From Alitta virens (Eukaryota; Annelida; Polychaeta; Phyllodocida; Nereididae), in contig OW028585.1 in the NCBI GenBank assembly GCA_932294295.1, forward strand, positions 17,610,360 to 17,674,359: 64,000 nt of DNA. Reading direction: 5' to 3'. Below, in pieces: positions 63,439 to 64,000 of this stretch; position 1 is the stretch's first letter, and every line of letters starts with the position of its first letter. Position numbers and translations under genes: made by a program. The notes under the pieces are model-generated. The model searched no databases. It was given only the letters and a program-made list of their open reading frames with translations, and was not told where the DNA came from.

Positions 63439-64000
63439 GTGTTTCTTAATGATTCGTCAGCTTTTGTTTTGTTTACTGTTAATGCTTAGTCTTGTGTGCA
63501 ACTTTCCTGCACTCTAACATTGAGCTAAAGAACAGCTGCCCACCAGCCAAGTGCTAGTAGGCGAGGAGGGTGTTGTGTACCCCTGGATCATAATATTACA
63601 TTAGTTTGTAACTCGAGGAACTTTTTAACTTTCGATTTATTTGAAGTTCAATTTGAATTTTATTTTAATGTGCAGCGCTACTGAAAATGTATTTGATTTA
63701 CAGTTTGTGTTGTGTAATACAACTTGACATGGGAGTAACGTAGCCCCAAACGTGACTCGCGATGTGCTTCGATGGCAGTCCCACATCTGGGTAACGTCCG
63801 GGATTAGGATTACCGGCACTTTCACATGCATTTACAGCATATGCTGTTTGTGTCAGTGGGGAACTATTCTTTGATGCATATTACAAGGGTGGGGGTCGGC
63901 TTTACATGGACGAGTACACTTTTAAAGCTCCACTGTCTAAAAAACACTTTTTTAAAACTTTATCAAATGATTGAAAATCACCTTATTTGATCAAGGCACA
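63439..64000. other. Intergenic, nothing recognised
   Basis: No coding exon, RNA gene or clear repeat was recognised up to the end of the window. Confidence 0.4.

Overview
This is a nuclear genomic window from an intron-rich animal. It holds two spliced housekeeping genes on the + strand with GT-AG introns of about 0.3-2.6 kb: NSF at 35.7-52.4 kb and a PLK4-type polo-box gene at 55.0-62.5 kb. CRE and NRF-1 promoter motifs precede them. The intergenic DNA is AT-rich and crowded with LINEs, tRNA-derived SINEs, MITEs and satellites. The mobile families (multi-domain MULE proteins, expanded RecQ-like helicases) and frequent TAGGCCTA-like words suggest a marine invertebrate, possibly an echinoderm or hemichordate. 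That placement is a low-confidence inference, and no virus, plasmid or bacterial segment was seen.

Layout. 0.3-2.4 kb (-): a frameshifted RecQ-family helicase pseudogene. 4.2-8.0 kb: a 3.8-kb unit bounded by ~350-bp inverted arms, containing a dead LINE with a SINE inserted in it; a ~650-bp TIR element sits in the right arm. 8.5-9.4 kb: a solitary copy of TIR element 'A'. 9.4-10.3 kb: LINE debris. 11.8-21.6 kb (+): remains of a large multi-domain mobile gene or gene set. In order it encodes 18-residue acidic repeats, a C76-like cysteine protease domain, a MULE-type transposase with SWIM finger, half a PHD finger and a SprT-like zincin. It is broken by a 155-bp palindrome, a 660-bp TIR element, a LINE and a SINE. 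24.95-26.14 kb (-): exons of an unidentified gene. 26.25-33.76 kb: a macrosatellite of ~2.4-2.6-kb units made of element A plus 178-bp satellite monomers.

35.7-52.4 kb: a complete NSF gene (21 coding exons, 738 or 741 aa). All exon phases close. It has two homologous alternative last exons and a candidate TATA-driven alternative first exon. 55.0-62.5 kb: a PLK4-like gene whose phases close to 818 aa. It encodes the degron, linker and all three polo boxes, but no kinase exons are visible in the window. Small hAT-like MITEs with 6-8-bp target duplications and one mariner-like MITE are scattered through both genes.

NSF is the AAA+ ATPase that disassembles SNARE complexes; PLK4 is the centriole-duplication regulator. 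Nothing in the sequence links their functions; they are simply tandem neighbours. Strongest leads: the protease/transposase/zincin mobile element, the apparently kinase-less PLK4 locus, the duplicated NSF terminal exons and the element-A macrosatellite.
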